NCBI RefSeq assembly: GCF_000300195.1 | Contig: NZ_AMQH01000006.1 | Location: 416,393-480,392 of the forward strand | Direction of reading: 5' to 3' | DNA length: 64,000 bases | Origin: Clostridium tunisiense TJ | GTDB taxonomy: Bacteria; Bacillota; Clostridia; Clostridiales; Clostridiaceae | Shown: positions 36,946 to 46,453 of the stretch, piece after piece | Position numbering within the stretch: the first letter of the stretch is position 1 | Layout of the letters: each line of letters starts with the position of its first letter | Notes under the pieces: model-generated | Seen by the model: the letters and a program-made list of their open reading frames with translations, nothing else | What the model was told of the DNA's origin: nothing | The model's database searches: none | Program-made: the position numbers and the translations under genes

Positions 36946-37881
36946 CTATCTCTTCTTACCAGTTACTCTGATTCTTGGGTCGATTAATCCATACACTATA
37001 TCAACAATGAACAATGCAACAATATATAATACCGCTACAAATATAGTTTGTCCCATAATCATTGGGTAGTCTCTATCATTAACTGAAGATACGAAATACT
37101 GACCAAGACCTGGTATAGCAAATATACTTTCTATAACGAATGATCCTATAAATATACCTGCAATCTGTGGTCCTAACAGTGTAATAGCTGGAAGTATCGC
37201 ATTTCTTATAACATGCTTAAATACTAAGCTAAGCTTTGATACCCCTTTTGCTTTTGCTGTTAAAATATAGTCTTGTCCAATAACATCTAGACAGTTAGCT
37301 CTCATATATCTAGCATAAGTTGCTATAGAACTAAAGCTTAATGCTATAGATGGTAGTATTGTATGCTTAAATTGCCCCCATCCAGTTGATGGTAAAATCA
37401 TCCATTGAACTGTAAATGTATATTGTAATAATGCCGCAACAACGAAACCTGGTACAGAAATACCTAATATAGCTATAAACATAACTACGTAATCTGGCCA
37501 TTTTCCCCTATTAAGAGCTGCTATAATTCCGAGAGTAATACCAATTGTGAATCCCATTAAAATTGCTTGTGAACCAACTCTAGCTGAAATTGGTGCATAC
37601 TTTAAAATTGTTTTTGTAACTTCTCTGCCTGGATAAAGTAGAGATTGTCCTAAATCTCCATGTAAAACTGCGTTTTTAACAAATAATCCATATTGTTGAA
37701 TAACCGGCTTGTTCAAACCATACTTTTCATAGTAGTTTGCTTTAATTTGTGGTGGTAAGTTTCTAGCCAAACTAGCTAATGGGTCTCCAGGTATAGCATG
37801 AATAAGCATAAATGTGATAGATGCCGCTATAAATAACGTAACTAGCATATACCCAAACCTCTTAAGAGTAAATTTTAACAT
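36946..37881 (-). CDS. oppB: Oligopeptide ABC transporter permease OppB
   Basis: 311 residues, six helices; typical start LKFTLKRFGYMLVTLFIAASITFMLIHA shortened here to its features: basic start, first helix, then periplasm-side GDPLASLARNLPP. The EAA loop is DYILTAKAKGVSKLSLVFKHV. The third of three consecutive ATG codons (37881) has the best distance from GGAGGG. It follows the first oppA after a hairpin spacer. Confidence 0.95.
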   Translation of the reverse strand: MLKFTLKRFGYMLVTLFIAASITFMLIHAIPGDPLASLARNLPPQIKANYYEKYGLNKPVIQQYGLFVKNAVLHGDLGQSLLYPGREVTKTILKYAPISARVGSQAILMGFTIGITLGIIAALNRGKWPDYVVMFIAILGISVPGFVVAALLQYTFTVQWMILPSTGWGQFKHTILPSIALSFSSIATYARYMRANCLDVIGQDYILTAKAKGVSKLSLVFKHVIRNAILPAITLLGPQIAGIFIGSFVIESIFAIPGLGQYFVSSVNDRDYPMIMGQTIFVAVLYIVALFIVDIVYGLIDPRIRVTGKKR

Positions 37882-37906
37882 CATCATCCCTCCATTTAGC
37901 GTAAAG

Positions 37907-37939
37907 TTGTTGCAACAGACTCTCCATCTGTTGCAACAA
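37907..37939 (-). other. Intercistronic hairpin between oppA and oppB
   Basis: A perfect 12-bp stem (TTGTTGCAACAG/CTGTTGCAACAA) with a 9-base loop and no T-run. In binding-protein operons such hairpins usually stabilise the binding-protein mRNA or reduce read-through, so OppA is made in excess over the permease. Confidence 0.65.
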
Positions 37940-37951
37940 TAAAATTAAATC

Positions 37952-39628
37952 TTATTTTCTTCCACTTGTATAAGCATATTTGTATTCAGTTACTCCGAAT
38001 AATGGAGTCATTACGTTATTTGTATATTTAGCAACAAAAGTATTTTTCTTTCTAAATACAGTTGGAGATACTATACCTTCTTTGTATATTAGGATATCTT
38101 CTGCTTTTTTGAAAGCTTCAAGTCTTGCCTTATTATCAGTTGAAGTTTGAGCTTCTTTTATTAATGCATCATACTCAGCATTTGACCATCCTGTTGGAAC
38201 AACACCTGCTCCTGTCATAAACATATCAAAGAATGTCATTGGGTCATTGTAGTCTCCTGTCCAAGCCATTGAAGCTATTTGGAATTCTAACTCATCTGTT
38301 CTCTTTTGGAATACTGGCCACTCAACATACTCTGTTTCAACATTTACTCCTAATGTTGATTTGAAGTTTTGTTGATAGAACTCAGCAAACTCTCTGTTTC
38401 TTGCTGCTGTTCCTGACTCTAAGTATTTGAAGGTATGCTTAGCTGGATCTGGATCTAATCCTAATTCTTTTAATCCTTCAGATAAAAGAGCTTTTGGATC
38501 TTTAAATTCATCAACTAATTTTTTAACTGGTTGCTCAGTATTTAACTTTCTGTATTCTTCTCCACCAATTTGAACTTCTGGTGGGCACCATGCTAGTGCT
38601 GGATCTGCTAAATCTCTAAATAAAGTTTTAGCTGCTCCTGCTCTATCTTGAGCAACAATAAATGCTTTTCTTACCTTTGCATTACTGAAATACTTATCTT
38701 TAGCATTAAAGAATGTATATGCAGTAGATGCGTCATAGCTTGATAAAACATTAAACTTATTTGTTTCATTGAATTTTTGAATCCATTCTTGCTTAGTAAC
38801 TGCTGCTATATCTAATGATCCATTATATAGCTCATTCATTCTAGAAGTTTCTTCTTTAATGATTTTCATAGTTACTTTGTTAAGCTTTACAGAATCTTTA
38901 TCCCAATAGTTTTCATTTTTTTCTAATACTACTTGGTTATTATGTACCCACTCTGTAATTTTGAATGGTCCACTGAACACCATAGTATCAGCTTCAGAAC
39001 CATATCTTTCCCCTGCTGCTTCAACAATATCTTTTCTTTGTGGGTGCATAACTTTGAAGTAAGTTAAGTCTAAGAAGTATGCAGTTGGTGACTCTAATGT
39101 AAATTGTACAGTTTTATCATCAATTGCTTTTACTCCTAACTCTTCTACAGAAGCTTTTCCACCATTAACTTTTTGAGCATTTTTTATTGGGAATAGTAGG
39201 AATGCGTAAGGAGAACCTGTCTTAGCATCAAGAGTTCTTTGAATTCCATACACATAATCTGCAGCAGTTACTGGCTTTCCATCACTCCACTTATAATCTC
39301 TTAATTTAAAAGTCCAAGTAAGTTTATCTTCTGATGAAGTCCATTCAGTTGCTCCTGCAGCCTTTATTACATCTTTACCATTTTCTTGCTCAATTCTTGT
39401 TAAGCCTTCTTGTACCTCAACTAATACTTGTGAAGAGTAAAGGTCTGAAGATTTTGATGCATCAAGTGATTTAGGCTCTGAACCTAATGTAACATTAAGA
39501 TATTGTTCTTTGTCCATATTAGCTGTAGCAGCGCCCCCATCAGTAGCAGGCTTTTCTCCACAACCAACTAATAGTCCAGCTGATAAAGATAAAGTTAGTA
39601 ATGTTGCTAAAATTCTTTTGCTTTTCAT
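37952..39628 (-). CDS. oppA: Oligopeptide-binding lipoprotein OppA, paralogue 1 (operon copy)
   Basis: 558 residues, family 5 binding protein. Lipobox LLVGC with Cys23. It shares the same block order as the other two copies (LDASKSSDLYSSQVL, LTRIEQ, PAYFLDLTYFKVM-type segment) but is the most diverged of the three. First gene of oppABCDF; RBS AGGGGG. It is preceded by a long leader with a CodY-like site. Confidence 0.95.
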   Translation of the reverse strand: MKSKRILATLLTLSLSAGLLVGCGEKPATDGGAATANMDKEQYLNVTLGSEPKSLDASKSSDLYSSQVLVEVQEGLTRIEQENGKDVIKAAGATEWTSSEDKLTWTFKLRDYKWSDGKPVTAADYVYGIQRTLDAKTGSPYAFLLFPIKNAQKVNGGKASVEELGVKAIDDKTVQFTLESPTAYFLDLTYFKVMHPQRKDIVEAAGERYGSEADTMVFSGPFKITEWVHNNQVVLEKNENYWDKDSVKLNKVTMKIIKEETSRMNELYNGSLDIAAVTKQEWIQKFNETNKFNVLSSYDASTAYTFFNAKDKYFSNAKVRKAFIVAQDRAGAAKTLFRDLADPALAWCPPEVQIGGEEYRKLNTEQPVKKLVDEFKDPKALLSEGLKELGLDPDPAKHTFKYLESGTAARNREFAEFYQQNFKSTLGVNVETEYVEWPVFQKRTDELEFQIASMAWTGDYNDPMTFFDMFMTGAGVVPTGWSNAEYDALIKEAQTSTDNKARLEAFKKAEDILIYKEGIVSPTVFRKKNTFVAKYTNNVMTPLFGVTEYKYAYTSGRK

Positions 39629-39726
39629 TAAAATTCCCCCTTAGTTTGTTGTTTTCTTAAGTATGTAAGATAAATTCAAATACTTATTAACTTTGAAATA
39701 TTTTGACAATTTTAAATAAGTTACAT

Positions 39727-39741
39727 AATTTTCTTGAAATT
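39727..39741. promoter_or_regulatory. CodY-like box in the oppABCDF leader
   Basis: AATTTTCTTGAAATT matches 13 of 15 consensus positions. It lies about 150 bp downstream of the predicted transcription start, a position where CodY could block elongation. Confidence 0.45.
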
Positions 39742-39893
39742 TTGAATCTTATTAAAATCGTTCAAAAAAAATAGTTGAATTTCCAAATCACACCTTAATA
39801 AATTTCCTTAGTAATTTTCCTGTTATCTCTTTAGTAAGTTATAGAACAATATGAATTTTGAAGTAATGCAATATCTAAAATTCATTTTTTATA

Positions 39894-39923
39894 ATATTAT
39901 CATAGACACTTGTAAGTTGTCAA
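39894..39923 (-). promoter_or_regulatory. Promoter of oppABCDF
   Basis: Minus strand TTGACA, 18 bases, TAATAT; the leader to oppA is about 260 bases. Confidence 0.65.
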
Positions 39924-40366
39924 ACTATTTTGTCGTATAATAAGTGCGTAATGTATACCATTTCATGAACTTTTTTTGAACAATTTATAATTTAATTATA
40001 TTTACTTATAGGGTTAGATTTTATAACAATATTTATACATATATTTATTGCTTGTATAAATATTATTATTCCATATATTGTTCTTTTATTAGGAATTTAA
40101 ATATTGTTTACAAATACCCCTTAACACCAGAATAGTATCTAAACTTCCTTTAATTCCTATATTACTTTATGCACTCTTATTCTTATTACCTATATAATGT
40201 AGGTTTTAAGATATACCTCTATAAATATGAACAAAATAAGCACAGAAACCACAAATAAATCTAGATTATTTTCTTAAGAACTTTAAAAATTAACAAAATC
40301 AAGTTGAAAGCAAAAACTTATATCACACCAATAAACATAGACATACATTAATATTAAAGAAATTTT
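39924..40366. other. Noncoding stretch between the divergent opp and asd units
   Basis: A+T-rich, no gene or convincing promoter seen. A lysine riboswitch, possible here, was looked for and not recognised. Confidence 0.35.
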
Positions 40367-40415
40367 TATAATATATTATATAACTTTATTCCTCTAAGTT
40401 ATATAATATATTATA
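40367..40415. repeat. Perfect 20-bp inverted repeat in front of asd
   Basis: Two exact 20-bp arms, almost pure A+T ending in AACTT, with the 9-base loop TATTCCTCT. It ends 22 bp before the asd start, immediately ahead of the ribosome binding site, and has no T-run. It could be a cruciform operator or an RNA hairpin controlling translation. Confidence 0.75.
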
Positions 40416-40437
40416 GAACTTTTAAGGAGTGATAAAA

Positions 40438-41436
40438 TTGAAATATAATGTTGCTGTAATTGGAGCTACTGGAATGGTTGGAAGACAATTTGTATCTATA
40501 TTAGAAGAAAGAAACTTTCCAATAGATAATATATACTTTTTCTCTTCTAGCCGATCTGCGGGTACTAAGCTTACTTTTAAAGGAGAAGAAGTACTAGTAG
40601 AAGAATTGAAAGAGGATAATATAGTAAATAAAAAGCTAGATTTTGCACTATTTTCTGCTGGCGGCGATACTAGTCTTAAATTTGCTCCCATTTTTGCTCA
40701 GCATGGTGCTATTGTAATTGATAATAGTAGTGCTTGGAGAATGGATCCTCAAGTACCTTTAGTTGTCCCTGAAGTAAACTTTGAGGATTTAAAATGGCAC
40801 AAAGGTATTGTTGCAAACCCAAATTGTTCTACTATTCAAGCTGTGGTTGCTCTTAAGCCACTCCTTGATAAATATGGTATTAAAAGAATTATTTACTCAA
40901 CCTATCAAGCTGTATCAGGTGCAGGACTTGGTGGCTTTAATGATTTAAAAAATGGGATTTCTGGGGAAGCTCCTAAGAAGTTTCAGCATCCTATCGCTTA
41001 TAATGTGATTCCTCAAATTGATGTATTTCTAGATAATGGATACACTAAAGAGGAAATGAAGATGATTGAGGAAACTAGAAAAATTTTACACGATGACAAG
41101 TTGAAAGTTACTGCAACCACTGTGAGAGTTCCTGTTGTTCATGGTCATAGTGAAAGTATTAATGTAGAGTTAGAAAAGGAATTCAACTTAGAGGATGTTT
41201 TGAACCTGTATAATAATTCGCAGGGAATAGTATTAATGGATGACACTAAGAACAATGTCTATCCTATGCCACTTCATATAGAAGGGAAAGATGAGGTTTA
41301 TATTGGTAGAATAAGAAGAGATTTCAGTTTGGATAACGGTATTAACCTTTGGGTAGTAGCTGATAATATAAGAAAAGGTGCTGCTCTAAATGCTGTTCAA
41401 ATTGCAGAAACCTTTATCAAAACTGGCCTAATATAA
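40438..41436 (+). CDS. asd: Aspartate-semialdehyde dehydrogenase
   Basis: 332 residues. Reduces aspartyl phosphate to aspartate semialdehyde, the branch point for lysine/DAP, threonine and methionine. The NADP motif is GATGMVGR at 9-16, the active-site Cys130 in ANPNCSTIQ, and the acid-base His in VPVVHGHSES. A TTG at 40438 is chosen because AAGGAG is 8 bases upstream and the protein starts at the nucleotide-binding strand; the GTG at 40429 overlaps the site. First gene of asd-dapA-dapB. Confidence 0.96.
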   Translation: MKYNVAVIGATGMVGRQFVSILEERNFPIDNIYFFSSSRSAGTKLTFKGEEVLVEELKEDNIVNKKLDFALFSAGGDTSLKFAPIFAQHGAIVIDNSSAWRMDPQVPLVVPEVNFEDLKWHKGIVANPNCSTIQAVVALKPLLDKYGIKRIIYSTYQAVSGAGLGGFNDLKNGISGEAPKKFQHPIAYNVIPQIDVFLDNGYTKEEMKMIEETRKILHDDKLKVTATTVRVPVVHGHSESINVELEKEFNLEDVLNLYNNSQGIVLMDDTKNNVYPMPLHIEGKDEVYIGRIRRDFSLDNGINLWVVADNIRKGAALNAVQIAETFIKTGLI

Positions 41437-41594
41437 ATACTGTAGGCTTATTAATTCGTAAAAATAATTGGGGTATAATTACACATTATTCCCCTCTGAT
41501 TATATTGAATAAAAAAGTTGAATAACCACATTTTATACTGAAAATCTAAAGGACTAAAAGTCAGATATTACAAATATTGAAAGGAAGGTTATAT

Positions 41595-42485
41595 ATGAGT
41601 ATTTTTAAAGGCTCTGGAGTTGCTATTGTTACTCCATTTAAGGAAAATGGTGTTGATTTTGATAAATTAAGAGAATTAGTAGAATGGCATATAGAAAATA
41701 AAACTGATGCTATCATAGTGTGTGGTACCACCGGCGAAGCTTCCACTATGAGTGAGTCTGAAAGAAGAGAAACTATTAAATTTGTTATTGATACAGTTAA
41801 TAAACGTATTCCTGTTATTGCTGGTACAGGTTCTAATAACACTGCTGCTTCTATAGAAATGAGTAAATATGCAGAAAGTGTTGGTGCTGACGGTTTATTA
41901 GTTATCAATCCTTACTATAATAAAACTTCTGCAAAAGGATTAATCGAGCATTTTAAAGCAATTGCTGGTAGTGTTAACACTCCAATAGTAGTTTATAACG
42001 TGCCATCTAGAACTGGTATGAACATCACACCTAAAGCCCTTTATGAATTATGTAAAATTCCAAATATTACTGCTGTAAAAGAAGCCAGTGGAAACATCAG
42101 TCAAGTTGCTGAAATTAAAGCTTTATGTGGTGATAAGTTGGATATTTATTCAGGCAATGATAATGAAATTTTACCAACTTTATCTATCGGTGGAATTGGT
42201 ATAATCTCAGTGCTTGCTAATATAATTCCTAAGGATGTCCACGATATTTGTGAACTTTTCATGAATGGAGAAGTAAAAAAATCTCAAGAATTATTTTTAA
42301 AAACTATCCCTCTAACTAATGCTTTATTTATAGAAACAAATCCTATCCCTGTAAAAACTGCATTAAATCTAATGGGGAAAAATCCAGGTAAATTAAGGCT
42401 ACCTCTTGTAGATATGGCTGAGGATACATTAAAAGTATTAAAAGCTGAACTTAAAAATTATAATATCCACATAAAGGAGGATTAA
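41595..42485 (+). CDS. dapA: 4-hydroxy-tetrahydrodipicolinate synthase
   Basis: 296 residues. Condenses pyruvate with aspartate semialdehyde. A TIM-barrel Schiff-base enzyme with GTTGE at 44-48, Tyr134 in VVYNVPSRTG and Schiff-base Lys162 in AVKEASGN. The start at 41595 follows GGAAGG; six upstream codons are excluded. It is 158 bp after asd and one base before dapB. Confidence 0.97.
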   Translation: MSIFKGSGVAIVTPFKENGVDFDKLRELVEWHIENKTDAIIVCGTTGEASTMSESERRETIKFVIDTVNKRIPVIAGTGSNNTAASIEMSKYAESVGADGLLVINPYYNKTSAKGLIEHFKAIAGSVNTPIVVYNVPSRTGMNITPKALYELCKIPNITAVKEASGNISQVAEIKALCGDKLDIYSGNDNEILPTLSIGGIGIISVLANIIPKDVHDICELFMNGEVKKSQELFLKTIPLTNALFIETNPIPVKTALNLMGKNPGKLRLPLVDMAEDTLKVLKAELKNYNIHIKED

Positions 42486-42486
42486 C

Positions 42487-43239
42487 ATGATAAAAGTCCT
42501 TTTAGTAGGCTGTAACGGTAAAATGGGTGCTATGATATCTTCAACAATAAAAAAATTTGAAAATATTATTATTGCTGCTGGAGTAGATAAAAACACAGAT
42601 TCCCCTTTTGGATATCCAGTTTTCACCTCTATTTCAGAATGTACTAAAGATATAGATGTAATCTTAGACTTTTCCCGTCCAGATGCCTTCGAAGAAATTT
42701 CTAGTTATGCAATAAAAAATAATAAGGCTGTTATCTTTTGTACAACTGGTTACTCAATAGAACAAGTTGCTATGATTAAAGCTTTAAAAGAATATATTCC
42801 TGTGTTCTATTCTGCTAACATGTCAATTGGAGTTAATATAATTAACAATTTGTTAAAAAATTTAAGTAATTTACTTTATAAGGATTTCGATATTGAGATA
42901 ATTGAAAAACATCATAACCAAAAGGTAGATTCCCCAAGTGGAACTGCTCTACTTCTTGCTAATACAATTAGAAATGCCATTGAAGAAGAAACTCTTTTAG
43001 TTCATGGAAGAGAAGGGATTTCTAAAAGACATCATAAGGAAATTGGCGTTCATGCTATCCGTGGTGGAAACATCATTGGAGACCACGAAGTGATTTTCGC
43101 TGGTCAAGGTGAGGTAATAGAGATTAAACACTCTGCAATTTCTAGAGAAGTCTTTGCTGTAGGTGCTATAAGAGCTTGCCTATTCATATATGGTAAAGAA
43201 AAAGGTCTCTACTCTATGGAGGATGTAGTAAAAATCTAG
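42487..43239 (+). CDS. dapB: 4-hydroxy-tetrahydrodipicolinate reductase
   Basis: 250 residues. An NAD(P)H-dependent reductase that follows DapA. The dinucleotide motif is LVGCNGKMG, the catalytic region is EIIEKHHNQKVDSPSGTA (His pair, Lys, SGTA), and a Rossmann start is followed by a tetramerisation domain. RBS AAAGGAGG overlaps the end of dapA. Last gene of the unit. Confidence 0.97.
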   Translation: MIKVLLVGCNGKMGAMISSTIKKFENIIIAAGVDKNTDSPFGYPVFTSISECTKDIDVILDFSRPDAFEEISSYAIKNNKAVIFCTTGYSIEQVAMIKALKEYIPVFYSANMSIGVNIINNLLKNLSNLLYKDFDIEIIEKHHNQKVDSPSGTALLLANTIRNAIEEETLLVHGREGISKRHHKEIGVHAIRGGNIIGDHEVIFAGQGEVIEIKHSAISREVFAVGAIRACLFIYGKEKGLYSMEDVVKI

Positions 43240-43266
43240 TTAAAGTCGCAGCAAGCTGCTTAGGTC

Positions 43267-43404
43267 TAAAAACTTTGGAAGCAAATTTATTCCCAACAAG
43301 TGGAATTCATTACACCAAAGTAATTTGCTTAGGCTGAGCATCTACAAGGCTGCTTTACAACCCTTTATAGATGATGGTGGACTTGAAACTTCCAAAATGT
43401 TGTT
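43267..43404 (+). other. Structured segment after dapB
   Basis: An outer pair AACTTTGGAAG ... CTTCCAAAATGTT encloses two further inverted repeats (AAGCAAATT/AATTTGCTT and CATCTACAAGG/CCTTTATAGATG), like a three-way junction. The last 32 bp resemble 51384-51415. It is noncoding and may be a 3' UTR RNA or a degenerate mobile repeat. Confidence 0.45.
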
Positions 43405-43409
43405 AAATA

Positions 43410-43458
43410 GTAAAAACCACTAAAGATTAACTTGGAGTTAATCTTTAGTGGTTTTTTT
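43410..43458 (+). terminator. Terminator of asd-dapA-dapB, probably bidirectional
   Basis: AAAACCACTAAAGATTAAC / GTTAATCTTTAGTGGTTTT with a 5-base loop and a T-run; it also ends 9 bp from the stop of the converging aminotransferase gene. Confidence 0.9.
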
Positions 43459-43466
43459 ACTAATTT

Positions 43467-44621
43467 CTATTTCTTTGATAATTCCTTTATAAACTCTTCT
43501 AAACCATCTAGGGCTATTTTTAAACTTTCCATGCTATAACAGTAGGAAATCCTAATATATCCCTCTCCCCCTACTCCAAAAGCAGAGCCAGGTACAATAG
43601 CAACTTTTTTACTTTCTAACAACTTTTCACAAAACTCTTCACTACTCAGGTTAAACTTATTAATTGATGGAAATATATAAAATGCCCCTTTAGGGAGTTC
43701 TACTCTTAATCCCATGCTTTTTAATCGCTGATAAACGTATTCTTTTCTGCTTTCAAACTGTTCTTTTATAAGCTCACAATGATAAAGAGAATCTTTAAGT
43801 CCAGCTAAGGCTCCATATTGGCCTATAGATGGTGCACAAGATACATTATACTGATGCACTTTAATAATACTATTCATAATGTTCTCAGTAGCACAAATAT
43901 ATCCTACTCTAATGCCTGTCATGGAAAACATCTTAGAAAATCCACTTACTAATATTACTTTTTCCTTTATATCTTCACATTGACTAATAGAATAATATTC
44001 TTCAAAACATATGGCACTGTATATCTCATCGCTTATGATTAGAATATCTTCATCTTTAAGTAAAGCATGAAGTTCATCCCTATCTTTCTCTGTCATTATT
44101 GCCCCTGTAGGATTTGAAGGGAAAGAAACTATTAATACTTTAGGATGTTCCTGGTTTATTATTTCCCTTACACTGTCTATATCTAGAGAAAAATCTTCCT
44201 TCAGTTTATAGGTTAATACCTCTGCTCCTACTAGTTTGCCACAGCTTTCATAAGCTGGATACCCAATAGCTGGAACTAATACTTTATCTCCTTCATTTAA
44301 AAGTGCCTTATAGGCACATAAAAGAGCCTCGCTTCCTCCCACAGTAACACAAATTTCATTCTCATTATACCTTATAGAATTTTTCAAAAGGTAATCTGAA
44401 ATACCTTGTCTTAACTGTAAAATTCCTGCGTTAGGAGTATAGGTAGTCTTATCTTCATCTATTGCTTTTTTCATTGCCTCTTTAATTTCCTTAGGAATCT
44501 TAAAATCTGGCTCACCTAAGGTTAGAGAAATGGCACCTGGATGATTAGCTACTTTATTAAAAAACTTCCTTATACCTGAAATCTCAATACTTTCTACATT
44601 CTTTGAGAACATATTCTCCAT
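43467..44621 (-). CDS. patA: N-acetyl-LL-diaminopimelate aminotransferase (PatA-like)
   Basis: 384 residues, class I/II PLP aminotransferase. PLP-binding Lys230 in SGFSKMFSMTGIRVG, the SFPSNPTGA and ISDEIYS segments, and the arginine in YIRISYCYS are all present. Sequence type and the neighbouring DAP genes (dapH at 45738) fit the acetylase pathway aminotransferase; other substrates such as aspartate are possible. RBS AGAGG with 9-base spacing. It follows cobO by 13 bp. Confidence 0.78.
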   Translation of the reverse strand: MENMFSKNVESIEISGIRKFFNKVANHPGAISLTLGEPDFKIPKEIKEAMKKAIDEDKTTYTPNAGILQLRQGISDYLLKNSIRYNENEICVTVGGSEALLCAYKALLNEGDKVLVPAIGYPAYESCGKLVGAEVLTYKLKEDFSLDIDSVREIINQEHPKVLIVSFPSNPTGAIMTEKDRDELHALLKDEDILIISDEIYSAICFEEYYSISQCEDIKEKVILVSGFSKMFSMTGIRVGYICATENIMNSIIKVHQYNVSCAPSIGQYGALAGLKDSLYHCELIKEQFESRKEYVYQRLKSMGLRVELPKGAFYIFPSINKFNLSSEEFCEKLLESKKVAIVPGSAFGVGGEGYIRISYCYSMESLKIALDGLEEFIKELSKK

Positions 44622-44634
44622 ATTATTTTACCTC

Positions 44635-45174
44635 TTAAAATTCAATTCCTTTTCTAGCAGGAACACCTTCATTAAAATAATGCTTTATGTCCTTCATTTC
44701 AGTAACAAGATTTGCTTTTTCTACAATTCTCTCTGGCACATTTCTTCCTGTCATAACAAGCTCTATATCTTCAGGCTTTTTATCCATAAGATGTAGTATT
44801 TGCTCTTCTGTTAGCAATTTATTAGATAATGCTCCCATAACCTCATCCATAATTAAAATATCACAACTCTTATCTTCTAATTGCTTTAAACAAAAATTAT
44901 ACGCTTCCTGGATTTCTTCCTTCAGCTCAGCCTTTTGTTCCTCATTAAGAGTCCAGAAAAATCCTCTTGGTTTCTCGAATCTATAAATGTTAAAGTAAGG
45001 GTCAAGCCTCTTAGCACTGTGAAGTTCTCCAGTAGCACCACCTTTAAGAAATTGTACCATTGTAACCATGTACTCATTTCCAGCTGCTCTTGTAGCAAGA
45101 CCAACTGCTGCAGTAGTTTTTCCCTTACCATCTCCAGTGTATATTTGTATGTATCCTTTTGATAACTTTCCCAT
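44635..45174 (-). CDS. cobO: Cob(I)alamin adenosyltransferase, CobO/BtuR type
   Basis: 179 residues. Transfers adenosyl from ATP to cobalamin or corrinoid. It has P-loop GDGKGKTT at 14-21, VQFLKGG, RFEKPRGFFW and MDEVMGALSNKL, all diagnostic. The start at 45174 follows AGGAGG. No cobalamin riboswitch recognised upstream. Grouped with patA rather than with cobalamin genes. Confidence 0.95.
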   Translation of the reverse strand: MGKLSKGYIQIYTGDGKGKTTAAVGLATRAAGNEYMVTMVQFLKGGATGELHSAKRLDPYFNIYRFEKPRGFFWTLNEEQKAELKEEIQEAYNFCLKQLEDKSCDILIMDEVMGALSNKLLTEEQILHLMDKKPEDIELVMTGRNVPERIVEKANLVTEMKDIKHYFNEGVPARKGIEF

Positions 45175-45423
45175 GTTTTTATACCTCCTAAAATAAATCA
45201 ATAATTATATTAATTTACAGACTCCAAAGATAAATATTTATGTTATTTACCTAAAAAGTCTTATGGGAGCCACATTGATCTTACACATGAATAAAGTGCT
45301 GATTTCAGCTCCCTTTAAATAGATAAACTTAGTAAATTATTTCTTAAAAATAAGATTATCTATTGCATTATACAATTATAACATTTATAATAAATTATTC
45401 CAATTATACAGAAAAATATAATG
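45175..45423. other. Intergenic region upstream of cobO
   Basis: No gene seen. GGGAGC at 45265 and GCTCCC at 45308 form the ends of a weak long-range stem; function unknown. Confidence 0.3.
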
Positions 45424-45550
45424 GTTTTATCTAATATATATAGAATGCAATAAAGAAACTACACTAATAATAAACCTATTTTTGCATTCGCTTTCCTATA
45501 AGTTGCCTTTAATTTATTAAGCAATATAGGAATACTGTTGCAACTTATAT
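45424..45550 (-). repeat. Structured dispersed element, copy B
   Basis: The reverse complement aligns over about 125 bp with 33819-33942. Here the two helices are exact: AAGTTGC/GCAACTT and TTCCTATA/TATAGGAA, arranged a-b-a'-b' as in a pseudoknot. It lies 190 bp upstream of dapH. Confidence 0.6.
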
Positions 45551-45737
45551 ACTACCATAGAAAATCCATTTTTAGATATCTATAGTAAAACTAACTTATC
45601 CGAGACTTTAAATTCTTTCTATTATATAGAGAGTAAATCACTGGATAATATGGTCAATTACCTATAAATATCATGTCTCAATCTGTATAAAACCTGAATT
45701 CTTTAAGAATACTTATAATGTGAAAGGAGAGAATTAT

Positions 45738-46448
45738 ATGGAATACAATTTAACTGACCCTTACCAATTAGCAAAATTTATTAAAGAATCTAAAAAGTCT
45801 ACTCCGGTAAAGGTGTACATAAACGGGAACTTAAAAGATTGTGCTTTTGGAGATATTCAATACTTTGGTGAAGGAAGCTTTTACATATTATTTGGAGATA
45901 GCGAAGAGGTTAATTCCTTTTTAGAAAATAACAAGGATAAAATAAATCACTTTAAAGTGGAGCATGATAGAAGAAACTCTGCAATTCCTATGCTTGATCT
46001 ACGTAATATAGAGGCAAGAATTGAACCAGGTGCTATAATTAGAGATAGAGTTTCCATCGGTAAAAATGCAGTTATCATGATGGGCGCAGTAATAAATATT
46101 GGTGCTGAAATCGGTGAAGAAACCATGGTTGATATGAATGCTGTTGTAGGTGCAAGAGGAAAACTTGGAAAAAGAGTTCATCTTGGTGCTGGAGCAGTAG
46201 TTGCTGGAGTTCTTGAACCACCAAGTAAAGAACCATGCATTATAGGCGACAACGTACTAATCGGTGCTAATGCTGTAATTTTAGAAGGTGTAAAAATTGG
46301 TGCTAATTCAGTTGTTGCAGCAGGTGCTATAGTTACCAGTGACGTTCCTGAAAATGTAGTAGTTGCTGGTTCTCCTGCAAAAATAATAAAACATGTAGAT
46401 GACAAAACTAAAAGTAAAACCGAGCTTTTAGATGATTTAAGAAAATAA
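45738..46448 (+). CDS. dapH: Tetrahydrodipicolinate N-acetyltransferase
   Basis: 236 residues, identical in length to Bacillus DapH. An N-terminal helical domain (about 1-85) precedes a left-handed beta-helix of hexapeptide repeats ([48 protein letters not shown]). It acetylates tetrahydrodipicolinate from acetyl-CoA. The ATG at 45738 follows AAGGAGAG; six upstream codons excluded. It has its own terminator. Confidence 0.96.
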   Translation: MEYNLTDPYQLAKFIKESKKSTPVKVYINGNLKDCAFGDIQYFGEGSFYILFGDSEEVNSFLENNKDKINHFKVEHDRRNSAIPMLDLRNIEARIEPGAIIRDRVSIGKNAVIMMGAVINIGAEIGEETMVDMNAVVGARGKLGKRVHLGAGAVVAGVLEPPSKEPCIIGDNVLIGANAVILEGVKIGANSVVAAGAIVTSDVPENVVVAGSPAKIIKHVDDKTKSKTELLDDLRK

Positions 46449-46453
46449 AAATT

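Noticed and set aside
39924..41594. Lysine riboswitch upstream of asd or dapA
   Set aside because: Expected from pathway logic, but the conserved core was not recognised in either gap.
45175..45423. Cobalamin riboswitch upstream of cobO
   Set aside because: The B12-box sequence was not found; only a weak long-range GGGAGC/GCTCCC pairing.
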